Shown piece after piece: positions 1-12,740 of a stretch of 64,000 nucleotides of DNA. Both the position numbers and the translations under genes were made by a program. The number at the start of each line of letters is the position of its first letter. Position 1 is the stretch's first letter. The notes beneath the pieces are model-generated. The model was not told the DNA's origin. It made no database searches and saw only the letters and a program-made list of their open reading frames with translations. Origin of the DNA: Arenicola marina (Eukaryota > Annelida > Polychaeta > Arenicolidae); assembly GCA_964019135.1 (NCBI GenBank), contig OZ025248.1, positions 11,601,574 to 11,665,573 on the forward strand, in the 5' to 3' direction.

Positions 1-690
1 GCAAAAGCAAGGCGTGTTACCTGGAGCCGGCTGACCCAAACGACCAAGCTCCCCGCACGGTGGCGCTACACAAGCTAGGTTTTACCGCTGCTGTCGGCCG
101 GGGGCAAATTTCAAGGGTGAGTTCGGGTATGCTAGCGGTGTAGTCGGACTCCGCGGAGTGCATAACCGTAATTTCTGTAATTTCTTGCAACGATATAATT
201 TTCAAGAATAAAACATAAAAATAACGAGCTTTGCGTATTTAATACAGCTAGAAACATCCAGTACCCTGTCGAAATTATAATTGTGACAGAACTCTTTCTT
301 TTCATCACCTGATTTCATGTATTATTAGGCTTAGGCTGTGCTGGGTGCAGCGCCGCCCTGGCGAATGAGTGTGCAAATGCATTGTGGACGTAGGCGACAA
401 CAGAGATATAATGGAGCCCTAGCGGAGGGAGTCGAAGGCAGAGAGTGCCAAACGACAAGACAGAAAGTGCCAGAGGTCAAGAGGCCTCAAAAAATAACCA
501 TTCGCCAGGTGTCGCCACATCATCCACTTGGAGTGAGTAATCGGTGCATATATTTGGCGCATGCGCATTAATATTCTCCGCTTGTGTGCGGATCAAGATA
601 ACACCCTGTGAGGGTGGTGCGCAACAAAGCACGGAAAAAGCGTTAGGAGTGCTTTCTGACATATCTGATTCATAATCATAACGCGTCTGG
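1..690. repeat. Mosaic dispersed repeat, first copy
   Basis: This stretch is built from modules that recur elsewhere in different combinations. Bases 47-338 match 30,700-30,965 and 59,163-59,425 (shared start CTCCCCGCACGGTGGCGCTA). Bases 340-450 recur inverted at about 13,860-14,065. Bases 448-600 recur directly at about 34,205-34,443. Bases 596-690 recur at about 35,999-36,088. I see no convincing reading frame and no clear terminal inverted repeat. It may be a non-autonomous element family or nested insertions. Confidence 0.7.
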
Positions 691-726
691 CCGACTAGCA
701 TGCCAGCCTTCCACCACCACCATCAG

Positions 727-877
727 TAGGGCCCCATAGGGGCTTTTTCGACACGGCGATTTTTAAAATCGACAACGCGACATTGGGGTTGTCTTAGAAT
801 CGACATGTGACATAAGACTTAGCGACACGCGACATGGACCTTTTCATAAAATCGACACGCGACATGGAGGGGCCCTA
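727..877. mobile_element. Small MITE-like element with 9-bp inverted ends
   Basis: The ends are TAGGGCCCC (727-735) and GGGGCCCTA (869-877), exact reverse complements. TCAG stands directly outside each end, a plausible 4-bp target duplication. The interior repeats GACACGCGACATGGA-like words. It has no coding capacity. The family is not recognised, although the interior vocabulary (GTGTCG, GCGACA) resembles the element at 35,258-35,476. Confidence 0.5.
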
Positions 878-2055
878 TCAGTGTGCGCACAAACAAGTCC
901 ATCCATACATCGAATCTTATATCAATAACACCAAAGGCATCGGGTAAAGAAGCCAGTTGTTGCACAGAAAGCATCTTAAAGCCACTCTTTCAAGCTGCGT
1001 ATACAGTAACGTTAATTATATCATGGTTTTCAAGTGTTGTGCGGTAAAAAGTCAGGACTTATCACACCCTCAAGACGTATACATGTATCTACCTATTAAA
1101 ACAGTATTCATCCGAGGTTGGGACCACTTGATAGGGAAGGAACAAATCTGGTCATGGTTCTTGGTATATAGTGGTAATTTGATGGTCGTGTTGTGCTTGG
1201 ACAAAAATCGTTCTTTTTCACGTGTTGCCCGCGAGTGATAATTATACATTTCACCACTGCCGTGTCTGTAATTGTTGTGTCGTTCGCGGTCGAGTGATAA
1301 CTGCGACGATGCTTTAAGCTCAGCGGCAACTCTGTGTCTTTTTATTTCTTAAGGTAGCACCCCAGTAAATCCTCAACATATATTACAGCACCCTTTCTTT
1401 CACAAAAAAAAGGAGATATACATAAACTGCTGAAGTTCTGATAAAACAGTTTGCTAAACTTAAGATGATATATCATATATTGTATACCATTAGACTGAAA
1501 TCTTACAGGTTATATAATGATAGGAAATATTAGCGGAGATAACACTTGTGCTTATATTGCTTTGTAGAAACCCAAAATGACTGACAAACTCCTATAAGCA
1601 ATATAAACCCATCTTGTGTTTGAACCATACAACCCAATTACGATATCTTTCGACTAGCAATAACAGTAGACTTATATAGATAATGCTAATTATGAGTTCA
1701 AAGTACTTTCTCTTCTACATATTGTTCAGATGGACTAGCACACATCTAGTTATATGTCGCCGTAGCATACCTTTTTTTACTCACTACTTCTACTTTTTAT
1801 TACTTTTTTTGTTTGAAATTCTACAACTTACAAATAAAACAGAATTGATTAAAAGTGCATACCAACTACTAATATCAGACAAGAATTATTACTCTTAATC
1901 CTTTACTATAATATTATGCGATTGAAAGTTCACACATGAAACACACCTACATATTTCTTACTCTGGGACGCTGTACCAAGCGGCTCCTAAAAAAAAAATG
2001 TCCCTCACTTGGTACGGCAGACCCTCTTTCTTCAGAGGACACTCCAGTCCTGACC
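878..2055. other. AT-rich intergenic stretch with one dispersed repeat
   Basis: No gene is recognised here. About 1,270-1,390 is a diverged direct copy of about 23,780-23,900; both contain the word AGCACCCCAGTAAATCCT. The rest is AT-rich DNA without visible protein similarity. Confidence 0.5.
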
Positions 2056-5000
2056 CTATGTTCGTGCTACCACAAAATCCCTGTACTTAGCAGGCATGAC
2101 CACCCTGCACCCTCTGACTGTGGTGGTTACAGGATTGCCTACAGTACTGCTGACCTGGCGTCCTGGCCTAGCTGGTTGGGTAGGGGTTGGAATGAGCGTT
2201 GCCGTCATGGGTCTGGGAGTATTTACTAATGCATTTTTTTGGACCCGGTGGAGCTGAATTAGCAGTCGCTGGTGGAAAAATTCGTGGTTCTCGCATAGTG
2301 GTCCTGCACTCCGGCCTGACCCTCGGCACATAGGTAAGTCCCATCGTACTGCCTGTCCACTGATTCGGCTGGGAATGATCCTTGGCTCTGTCAGTTCTGG
2401 TGGCAAACCGAACGTGTCCGACACTACCTCTGTTGTCTTGAGTAGATGGGCGCGGTTTCGGCGGTATACCCTGTTGCCTTTCGTTAGCAATTGGTACGTT
2501 CTAAGCTCCGGTCCAATGCCTACTATTTTTGCGAGCTCCCACCCAGAATCTGTCTGCACTCTTACCGTGTCATGGATGCTCAACTGGGCTTAGTCTTTTG
2601 CGCTGCGGTCGTGATAGCATTTCTGGGTCCGTGTGTGCTGTTCTATCTGAGTTTTCACAGCTTGTGGCTCTATGACAGCTGGTTTCAGCAGCGTCTCGGC
2701 AGTTGGCAGTAGCGTCTTCGTTCGCCGGCTGAACAATCTCTGCGCTGGAGATCCAAGCACGTTGTCTCTGGGCACATCTCTGTTGTCTAGCAGTGCCAAG
2801 TATATATCGGTTCCATCTGCTTTGCACTTCTGCATGTTGTTCTTGCAGATTCCGACACTCTTTGCTGCTAAGCCATTCGCTTGGCTGTGGTTCGGGCTTG
2901 CCATCGTGTGCCGGAATTGGAATGCACTGCTAAACTTCGCAAACTCTTCACTGGAGATTTAGCTTGCCCCGTCGGTTATCATTTCGTCCACCAATCTGTG
3001 TCTTGCCAGTTGCTGCTTCATGATGAGGATCACACAGGCGGACGTCGTGTTGGGCAAATTCTCTACTTCAAAGAACTCCGAGTAATAATCTACCACGATA
3101 GGGTAGTCATCGCCATCAAACGTGAAGACATCTGCTGCGACCTTACACCAAGGCCGGCTCAGGATGGCTGTCGGGATCAGTCTCCTTCTATTGGAATCTT
3201 CTGTATCGCTGGCACACTTCGCAAATCGCTACATTGTCCTCAATTTGGCTGCAAATCCCTGGACAATAGATGACATCTCTGGCTCGGCGCGTACACTTCT
3301 CCATGCCGACATGCGATTCGTGGATGAGTTCCAATATTCGTGGCCACATTTTCTGTGGGATGACAACCCTCTCACCCCGGTACAAAATTCCGTCATCATA
3401 GGTCAACTCGTCACGGTAGTCCCAATATGGGTGCACCTTTGCTCGGACTTGCTCCCTACCGCCAGACCATCCTGTCATCGCGATACGGCTTAGTGCTTGT
3501 AGTACCACGTCTTTCGCAGTCTCTTCTTGCAATTCCTCTTTCTTGCTGCTGGTGAAGCAGATGTCCGCCACCGACGCCATGGCCTCATCATCTACGAGTG
3601 TCTCTCCGTCTCCGGTCACTGGTAGGAACATCCTGGAAAGTGGTATTGGGATGTCCTTTCCTTTCTTATATATGATGTCTATATCGTATGGCTGCAGACG
3701 CAGCATCATCTTCTGTAATCTTATCGTTGCTTTCAGGAGCGATTTCCTCCAGATACTTTCCAGTGGTTTGTGATCTGTTTTAAGGGTGACGTCCTGTCTG
3801 CCATATACGAGTTTGTGAAATGCCTTACATCCAAACACGATAGCCAACATCTCCTTTTCTTTTTGGGCGTACCTCTGCTCAGTCTCAGTGAGTGCCTTTG
3901 ATGCGTACGCAACAGGTTTCCCACTCTGCAGTAGGACGGCCCCCAGTCCTTTTGACGAGGCATCGCAACCGACGATCCCCGGTTCTCTTAGGCTGTAGTA
4001 AGGGAGGACTGGTACTTCTGTCAGCAGTCTCTTGCAGTGGATGAAGTTCTTTTCCTGTTCGGCGCTCCACCTAAACGCTTCTTCCTTCTTCAGCAGGAGA
4101 CGCAGTGGTACTGTAACGTCGATCATGTTTGGGATGAACTTGCTCATGTAGTTCAGCATTCCCAGGAATCGCGTCACGTCTGACTTGTCTTCGGGACGCG
4201 GCATGTCCCTCACTGCGTGCACTTTCTCCGTAGCTGCCTGGACTCCTCTGTCAGACAACCGGTGGCCCACCCAGTCAACGTCGGGGACGCCGAGCTTAGT
4301 CTCTTCCGGGTTGAGCGTGATGCCGTTGTCTCTGCATCGTTGGAGGACTTGCATCAGGATACCTTTGGATTTGTCCATACTGTCTGTGTGTAGGAGGATG
4401 TCGTCCATTATGACCTCAACTCCGGCAATGACGCTCATTATCGTGCTCATGGTCCGTTGGTAGATCTCGGGACTTGACTTGAGGCCCATCGGCAGACGCT
4501 TGTATCAATATATACCCCACGGTGTGTTAAAGCAGGTCAGTCGTGACGATTCGCCGTCTAGCTGGATCTGGAAGAAGCCCTGGTTGGCATCAAGTGCTCC
4601 GAATATGTTTGAGCATTTCATGCGTCTGATGGCCTCATCAATCGTGGCTATCGGGTAATGGGAGCGCTTGATAGCTCTATTCAAATCTTTTGGGTCTATG
4701 CAGATCCTCACTTCGTCTTTTCTTGTCACGGCCACCATGTTGTTCGCCCAGTCTGTCGGCTGATGTTACTCTCTCGATGATGTTACGGGATTCAAGCCTG
4801 TCTATCTCCGCTTTTACCCTGTCCCGTATGGCAGCTGGGACCTTTCTCGGTGGGTGCACGACTGGTGGGACGGTCGGGTCCACCTCTATTGTTGAGACTC
4901 CGGGGATTTTTCCCAACTCTCCGTATCTATCCGATCTTCACGCTGTCTCGGTCGCCTATCAGGTTTGGCGCGTTGCCTGAAATCACCTGGAAACACACAA

Positions 5001-6286
5001 TATACACCTTGCCCTTGTGCATACATGCACTGGTTCAGTTTCTCCTAGAGGTTGGATGAGGGTCCCCCCTAGAGCCCGTATCCTGATCTTGCTAACCCTC
5101 AATTCGGGGGATCTTAGCTCCCGGAATTTGACTTCGCTCATAAAATTGCACTGTGACTGTGTGTCAATTTTAAACTTTAGACATTTCTCTGTAGCACATT
5201 CATCACTACATCCCATGTGTCTGACTGGATCCCATTATCATTAGTTACAGAATACACATGAAAATCACCATAATCATAATCACGGTACCCATCAGAAGAA
5301 TAACAAGCCAAGGGAGATAGCGCACATCTCGCACTTCATTTTCTCCATTATACTCTTCACCGTACTCTACCCCATCTGCTTGCTCAGCTACCCTGACGGC
5401 CCTCATCATGGGTCGCCTACTACTGTGACCAAAACTCGCTGGTTGGCCTCTGGCAGGCCCCCCAGCACTCATACCTCTTCTAGTATTCATTGTCATACTG
5501 GGATAGTAGTTCCCCAACTGTCCAGATTGTCTTTGACCATATTGATATGGGCCATAGTCATAGCCATATGGTTGCACTGGCTGATACTTCGGGTGTTGAG
5601 TAAAGTATCCTGGTGGCGCTGGACCTGGATAACCATGACCTTATTGCCTTGGACCGGTACTCATCTGCGGCTGACCTCCAGTGTTCGCTGGTGCAGTTGA
5701 TCGGGCAGCTGGGGTGCTTCGACCGCCTTTACCCCGGTTGCCAGCTCCACGACAGCACTTTGCGTAGTGGTTCGCCTTCCCACAGCTCCGACATTGTTGA
5801 CCATATGCTGGGCAGTGGTCCCGTCCGATGTGGTGGTTCAGCCAGCAGTACTTGCAGGCCTCAACTTGCCGTGGTTGCTGCTTCCCTGGCCCCTTTTCGC
5901 GACGGTTACTCTGCGACTGAGGTTTTTTTGTGTTGACTACATGCACGAACTTGTCCTGCCCCAAGTGCTCCTCCGTCATTTTGTGCATGTTACACTATGG
6001 CCATATCTAATGTGAGAGCCTATTCACCGTATTCCGCTTCGCATAACCTCTCCTGCAGCTTCACGCTGCTCACGCTGCTCACTATCATTTTCCTTTTCAA
6101 CCGGTTTATAAACTCCAGTACGCTCCCTCCGCCGTCCTGCTTCATACGGTTAAATTCCCGTCTCACTTGCCTCACTCTTTTCTTTACATTAAAATATTCA
6201 TCAAACTTCGTAGTAACTTGTTCTAGATTCACTTGTTCAGCCATTTCAAAAGTGTCAAACAGCAAGCTACACTCTGCCCATACACC
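2056..6286 (-). mobile_element. Ty3/Gypsy LTR retrotransposon fossil (broken)
   Basis: Minus-strand pieces in the order expected of a Ty3/Gypsy element: gag with a zinc-knuckle segment (about 5,245-6,286), a protease-like stretch (about 4,983-5,216), reverse transcriptase (about 4,200-4,916), RNase H and the integrase zinc-binding region (about 3,188-4,200), and integrase core and tail (about 2,056-3,188). The element is broken, with several interruptions, and no pair of LTRs could be recognised. Its gag end stops where the inverted-repeat transposon at 6,287 begins, so it was probably cut short by, or lost sequence at, that insertion. The long readable stretches suggest moderate rather than great age. 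Confidence 0.88.
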
Positions 6287-7069
6287 CAGCCAGCATGGCA
6301 ACCATCTGCCAACCGTGAAACAACGTTGTCGGCAATGTTGGCTCAATGTCGGCAAAGAACATTGGGCCAACGAGTGGGTGCTCATTGGGGAATGATTGTT
6401 TCAACGTTGTCTGCCAACGATGGCCCAACCATGGGCCAACAGTGGGCCAATGTGCGCCGCCGACGTTCTACCGATATTAATCCACTATTGAACCACTGCA
6501 AATGTTGTTCACTAATGTATTGACAAAAACCTTAAAAAGTGCAATACATGAAAAAATCGCTCGTGACCGCTCATATACAGGTGCATGGCCGCTCATAGAG
6601 GTGGCCGCTCGTAGATGCGGTCGCTTCCACTCATTCCTGATTCTTGCGTTTGCCAGCTGTCACGCTCTCGTCGCCCGCCATCCCGCTTCCCAGCAAATCG
6701 CAGCCACTTCTTCACCACCTCTGAATTTGTGGCGCAACTGGCAGTCGGGTTGCTGCGAGTACAGTACCCCCTGACTCAATGGCAAAGCTGTTTAAAATAT
6801 CATGCTGGTCCGATAATATGCATGAATAGCATTTACCTATACTGGTATACTTAACACATGTTTTTTGTTAGCTTAATATTTCTGGAACCCTGTTAAAGGC
6901 AATACAGTGGTAGCCACATACAAACTAATGATACTGTTCATAATTTGCAGTTGGCAGGATTTTTTGACAGATCTGTCATATCACGTTGAATAGGTAACGC
7001 AAATGAGTTAAGTAGACAGTGGGAAAAGTGGAAATCCTTATCTTATCAGAAGAATACAGCCACACTTAC

Positions 7070-7810
7070 CACACACCACCTGGCGTAAGTTTAGGCGAGG
7101 GAATGGCACTTTCCCACTCTTCCATTGCCAATGTATTTGCTTTGCCACACTGATTGACTGCACTTAGTCCATCAAACGCTGCACTGCCTTGTCGAAAGTG
7201 GATACGCCCATCAAGGTGATGCTGCTAACCTAATTGGACATATGCAAAATAAAGAGTCAAACTGAAGATAAAATAGACATAAATTAAATTACACAAAGCA
7301 ATACAAAAACATGGACAAACCTATGAGAACTGAAAATGCTGGTCTCTTATTCGTGCATACTTGACTAAAATTGGGTCAGTGGAAGCTTTTGGGGCAACGA
7401 AATGATGATGAATGAAATATGCCCCATATGGGGACCGTCCACTAAACCATGGATGCCTTGATCTCTAGTCCAGTACACTGACCAATAGACTAAGGGGGTT
7501 CTCTGAGACTTATATATAGCTGTGTTTTGTGTGGCCAGGCCTTAACAGCAAAAAACAGTAATCGTTAAATATTACAGCATACCGTTTTCCACATGGTCTC
7601 GTCATTAGCGAGGACCTCGTCCAATCTGTGTAGGGTGTCTACGGTCAGGATGGGGAAGGGCATTCCATCTGGCGGAGGGGTAGGCGTGCAAGTCATGTTG
7701 AGATGCTGGCAAATTTTGCCAAGCATCACACCATTGTGCTCCTGCTGCTGTTGCACGCGCTCCAAAGCGTGCAGGAGGGCAATATCATACTCTGTCACTG
7801 TCAATGACAT
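7070..7810 (-). pseudogene. Two-exon DUF4806-like gene remnant
   Basis: Exon 1 (7,810-7,583) starts at an ATG and encodes MSLTVTEYDIALLHALERVQ, a Gln-rich stretch, then the segment MPFPILTVDTLHRLDEVL, and ends in a GTATGC donor. Exon 2 (7,229-7,070) follows an AG acceptor in the same phase (0), reads VSSITLMGVSTFDKAVQRLM and later WKSGKVPFPRLNLRQVV, and ends before a GTAAGT donor. The pattern (an FPI-T-L-L-L segment, a short conserved loop, then W-x-GK-F-x-L-x-L) resembles DUF4806, a domain of unknown function in many invertebrate proteins. Exon 2 has one in-frame TAA, at about 7,166, and no further exons were found, so it is probably dead. It lies inside the inverted-repeat element and may be its cargo. 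The family call is from memory of the pattern. Confidence 0.42.
7425..7505 (-). repeat. tRNA-like SINE head
   Basis: Read on the minus strand, TTAGTCTATTGGTCAGTGTA followed by CTGGACTAGAGATCAAGG resembles the D-arm and anticodon-arm half of a tRNA of the GTTAGTATAGTGGTCAGTA type, including an A-box-like segment. A clear B box is not obvious, so this is a degraded tRNA-derived SINE or a chance match. Confidence 0.3.
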
Positions 7811-8901
7811 TTAAACAGACTGTAAAACAAACTGTGAACAGCATATTGTTATAGGTAACACTATAACCACTTGGCCTAACTAAATAAAATGATCTCTTAG
7901 TTCCACGAGAAAATGATTCATATCAACATAGAAGTTCAGAATGCATCGGCAGATATATGGTTCTGACCACCCACCCAGATACATGTTCTCTATATTTGTC
8001 TACACTCTTCTTCTTTTGGACCAATAGGAATAATCCATTTATATTTTCCATAATTATGTGCCTTGTTTCATAAGAGGCGGATACATGATATAAATTGGCC
8101 ATTTCCCAATTCAGAGTTATTTAATATTAAAATTCCCAGTTTACAATTAATGAAAATACTCAATCACTGCGGTCGGCTAATATCCCATTCCCAGTTCACG
8201 AAGAATTATTTTCCTTATTCCCAGTTCACAGTGAAATGAAAAGCCCATTCCCGAGGAACGGAAATATCCCTTGCCCCATCCCTAATAAGTTTAATGACAT
8301 CAAAACCTTCAGCCAGGGGCAGGCTAGCTAGTCAAACACTGTGGTAAGATTAAATTAAATCGTTTGAAGGGCTATTCAAGCCTTCACCTGCCCATGGCTA
8401 AAGGTTTTGCACTGGTTTGACAGTGTTTGATTTTAAGAAAAAGAGCTCCAAAAGAGCTAGGCACTCGTGTGAGCGATAATGCAGGATAGGCCAGAAACTG
8501 CATACTCAGTGACCGTTTTCTTCCGCTGTACCATTATATTACAGTTCTAATTAAGTCAGTGCATAAATTACATAATCCGATACTATAAAACAGACCGACG
8601 AGACAATAATAATGCGCCAAATGAATCAAAATCTCAAAATTCACGATAACTTACAGTCACTTGGAAGATCGCCGCATGAAAGTGTCGCTTCAAAAACTCG
8701 CTAGATGGCGCTGTGTTTTGCGCTAACGGCACTACGCTGGTACGTAGGCGCAATGTTGGGCCAACATTCCATTGCCAACGGTTGGGTGCAGAGCGCAGAT
8801 GACGGTCGGTATTACGTTGCGCCTATGTATACTAGCAAACGGTTGCGTTGCCTACCTAAAAACAACGTTGGGCCGATAATGCCATGCTGGCTGAGCTCCA
8901 T

Positions 8902-9223
8902 GAAGTTGGAAAGACAGAAAGACAGAAAGATAGAAAGACGAAATAGTGAAGTTGGAAAGACAGAAAGACAGAAAGATAGAAAGACGAAATAGTGAAGTTG
9001 GAAAGACAGAAAGACAGAAACATAGAAAGACGAAATAGTGAAGTTGGAAAGACAGAAAGACAGAAAGATAGAAAGACGAAATAGTGAAGTTGGAAAGACA
9101 GAAAGACAGAAACATAGAAAGACGAAATAGTGAAGTTGGAAAGACAGAAAGACAGAAACATAGAAAGACGAAATAGTGAAGTTGGAAAGATAGAAATATA
9201 GAAAGACAGAAAGATATTTATTG
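8902..9223. repeat. 46-bp minisatellite, left foldback arm (7 units)
   Basis: Units begin GAAGTTGGAAAGACAGAAAG at 8,902, 8,948, 8,994, 9,040, 9,086, 9,132 and 9,178, exactly 46 bp apart. They differ mainly at a GATA/CATA position. The strand is purine-rich. Reading frames through it only translate the repeat. Confidence 0.95.
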
Positions 9224-9238
9224 TTATTTTCGGAATAC

Positions 9239-9383
9239 ATCAATGTGTAAACTGTAACAATGGGTGTACATCTGTACATTTGGGGTTGGGTGTCTCTTCT
9301 GTGTTTGGTCTGTCTGAATTGCATTTATCTTACTTCCCGCATGGTGGCGTCCCATTCCACACTGTTACAGTTTACACATTGAT
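9239..9383. repeat. 145-bp unit with 21-bp inverted ends, left
   Basis: A 21-bp word starting ATCAATGTGTAAACTGTAAC at 9,239-9,259 is repeated inverted at 9,363-9,383, enclosing 103 bp. The same unit occurs inverted at 22,107-22,251. It sits exactly between the 46-bp minisatellite and the 176-bp satellite, so it may be a MITE-like seed or a structural end of the arm. Confidence 0.85.
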
Positions 9384-12300
9384 CTTTCTGGTGTACACCT
9401 TTTTCTCTACGGCACATGGCCAATCAACCTTTACGTATTTGAATAGCCCTACTCCTGCCCCATCTACGCTATAACTTTCATCGTGTCACAGAATCTACAA
9501 ATAGGGTAACCATTTCATTTTTTAATAGACCTTAATTAAATATATATTTTTTTAAACGTCTTTCTGGTGTACACCCTTTTCCCTACGGCACATGGCCAAT
9601 CAACCTTTACGTTTTTGAATAGCCCTATTCCTGCCCCATCTACGCTATAACTTTCATCGTGTCAGAATCTACAAATAGGGTAACAATTTCATTGTTTAAT
9701 AGACCTTAATTAAATATATATTTTTTAAAACGTTTTTCTGGTGTACACCCTTTTCCCTACGGCACATGGCCAATCAACCTTTACGTTTTTGAAATAGACC
9801 TACGCCTGCCCCATCTACGCTACAACTTTCATCGTGTCACAGAATCTACAAATAGGGTAACCATTTCATTGCTTAATAGACCTTAATTTAATATATATAA
9901 TTTTAAACGTCTTTCTGGTGTACACCCTTTTCCCTACGGCACATGGCCAATCAACCTTTACGTTTTTGAATAGACCTACTCCTGCCCCATCTACGCTACA
10001 ACTTTCATCGTGTCACAGAATCTACAAATAGGGTAACTATTTCATTGTTTAATAGACCTTTTTTTTTTTTTTTTTTTTAAACGTCTTTCTGGTGTACACC
10101 CTTTTCCCTACGGCACATGGCCAATCAACCTTTACGTTTTTGAAATAGACCTACGCCTGCCCCATCTACGCTGCAACTTTCATCGTGTCACAGAATCTAC
10201 AAATAGGGTAACCATTTAATTGCTTAATAGACCTTAATTTAATATATATATTTTAAAACGTCTTTCTGGTGTACACCCTTTTCCCTACGGCACATGGCCA
10301 ATCAACCTTTACGTTTTTGAACAGACCTACTCCTGCCCCATCTACGCTACAACTTTCATCGTGTCACAGAATCTACAAATAGGGTAACCATTTCATTGTT
10401 TAATAGACCTTAATTAAATATAATTTTTTTAAAACGTCTTTCTGGTGTACACCCTTTTCCCTACGGCACATGGCCAATCAACCTTTACGTTTTTGAATAG
10501 CCCTACTCCTGCCCCATCTAAGCTATAACTTTCATCGTGTCACAGAATCTACAAATAGGGTAACCATTTCATTGTTTAATAGACCTTCATTTTTTTATTT
10601 ATTTTTAAAACGTCTTTCTGGTGTACACCCTTTTCCCTACGGCACATCGCCAATCAACCTTTACGTTTTTGAATAGCCCTATTCCTGCCCCATCTACGCT
10701 ACAACTTTCATCGTGTCACAGAATCTACAAATAGGGTAACCATTTCATTGTTTAATAGACCTTAATTAAATATATATTTTTTAAAACGTCTTTCTGGTGT
10801 ACACCCTTCTCCCTACGGCACATGGCCAATCAACCTTTACGTTTTTGAACAGACCTACTCCTGCCCCATCTACGCTACAACTTTCATCGTGTCACAGAAT
10901 CTACAAATAGGGTAACCATTTCATTGTTTAATAGACCTTAATTAAATATAATTTTTTTAAAACGTCTTTCTGGTGTACACCCTTTTCCCTACGGCACATG
11001 GCCAATCAACCTTTACGTTTTTGAACAGACCTACTCCTGCCCCATCTACGCTACAACTTTCATCGTGTCACAGAATCTACAAATAGGGTAACCATTTCAT
11101 TGTTTGATAGACCTTAATTAAAAATATATAAATTAGAACGCCTTTCTGGTGTACACCCTTTTTCCTACGGCACATGGCCAATCAACCTTTACGTTTTTGA
11201 ATAGACCTACTCCTGCCCCATCTACGCTATAACTTTCATCGTGTCACAGAATCTACAAATAGGGTAACCATTTCATTGTTTAATAGCCCCTAATTAAATA
11301 TATATTTTTTAAAACGTCTTTCTGGTGTACACCCTTTTCCCTACGGCACATGGCCAATCAACCTTTACGTTTTTGAACAGACCTACTCCTGCCCCATCTA
11401 CGCTACAACTTTCATCGTGTCACAGAATCTACAAATAGGGTAACCATTTCATTGTTTAATAGACCTTAATTAAATATAATTTTTTTAAAACGTCTTTCTG
11501 GTGTACACCCTTTTCCCTACGGCACATGGCCAATCAACCTTTACGTTTTTGAATAGCCCTACTCCTGCCCCATCTACGCTATAACTTTCATCGTGTCACA
11601 GAATCTACAAATAGGGTAACCATTTCATTGTTTAATAGACCTTAATTAAATATATATATTTTAAAACGTCTTTCTGGTGTACACCCTTTTCCCTACGGCA
11701 CATGGCCAATCAACCTTTACGTTTTTGAATAGCCCTACTCCTGCCCCATCTACGCTATAACTTTCATCGTGTCACAGAATCTACAAATAGGGTAACCATT
11801 TCATTGTTTGATAGACCTTAATTAAAAATAAATAAATTAAAACGTCTTTCTGGTGTACACCCTTTTCCCTACGGCACATGGCCAATCAACCTTTACGTTT
11901 TTGAATAGACCTACTCCTGCCCCATCTACGCTACAACTTTCATCGTGTCACAGAATCTACAAATAGTCTAACCATTTCATTGTTTAATAGACCTTAATTT
12001 TTTTTATTTTTTTTAAAACGTCTTTCTGGTGTACACCCTTTTCCCTACGGCACATCGGCAATCAGCCTTTGCGTTTTTGAATAGCCCTACTCCGGCCCCA
12101 TCTACGCTATAACTTTCATCGTGTCACAGAATCTACAAATAGGATAACCATTTCATTGTTTAATAGACCTTAATTAAAAATAAATAAATTAAAACGTCTT
12201 TCTGGTGTACACCCTTTTTCCTACGACACATGGCCAATCAACCTTTACGTTTTTGAATAGACCTACTCCTGCCCCATCTACGCTATAACTTTCATCGTGT

Positions 12301-12740
12301 CACAGAATCTACAAATAGGGTAACCATTTCATTGTTTAATAGCCCTTAATTAAATATATATTTTTTAAAACGTCTTTCTGGTGTACACCCTTTTCCCTAC
12401 GGCACATGGCCAATCAACCTTTGCGTTTTTGAATAGCCCTACTCCTGCCCCATCTACGCTATAACTTTCATCGTGTCACAGAATCTACAAATAGGGTAAC
12501 CATTTCATTGTTTAATAGACCTTAATTAAATATATATTTTTTAAAACGTATTTCTGATGTACACCCTTTTCCCTACGGCACCTGTCCAATCAACCCTTAC
12601 GTTTTTGAATAGCGCTACTCTTGCCCCATCTATGCCATAACTTTCATTGTGTCACAGAATGCATGAATAGGGTAACCATTTCCTTTTTGAAATATGCCAT
12701 AATTAAGTATATGCTTTTTAAAACGTCTTTTTTTGTGTCC
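9384..12740 (+). repeat. ~176-bp satellite array, left arm (~19 copies)
   Basis: Monomers of about 174-178 bp each contain CTTTCTGGTGTACACC, CCCTACGGCACATGGCCAAT, CCCCATCTACGCTA and TCTACAAATAGGGTAACC, and end in a variable AT tract around TTAATTAAATATATA. The spacing of CGGCACATGG (9,410, 9,586, 9,760, 9,937 and onward to 12,576) gives about 19 copies. The last copy is more diverged, as expected at an array edge. There is no coding capacity. Confidence 0.95.

Larger units (their letters stand above)
6287..8893. mobile_element. DNA transposon with 14-bp TIRs (CAGCCAGCATGGCA)
   Basis: CAGCCAGCATGGCA at 6,287-6,300 is matched by its exact reverse complement at 8,880-8,893. Just inside each end lie related subterminal regions rich in CCAACGTTG, GGCCAA and GCAATGTTGG words (6,300-6,480 and 8,735-8,880). 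The 2.6-kb interior contains the decayed gene at 7,070-7,810 and a tRNA-like segment near 7,425-7,505. No transposase was recognised, so it is probably non-autonomous. I found no clear target-site duplication, so two separate smaller elements sharing ends remain possible. Confidence 0.6.

Noticed and set aside
8902-9223. Regular 46-bp repeats as a CRISPR array
   Set aside because: Units are contiguous with no unique spacers, and the window is animal DNA.
8812-9324. Long open frames full of FLSFCLSNFTISSF repeats (also at 22,211-22,632)
   Set aside because: The 46-bp minisatellite is free of stops in several frames; the peptides are only translations of the repeat.
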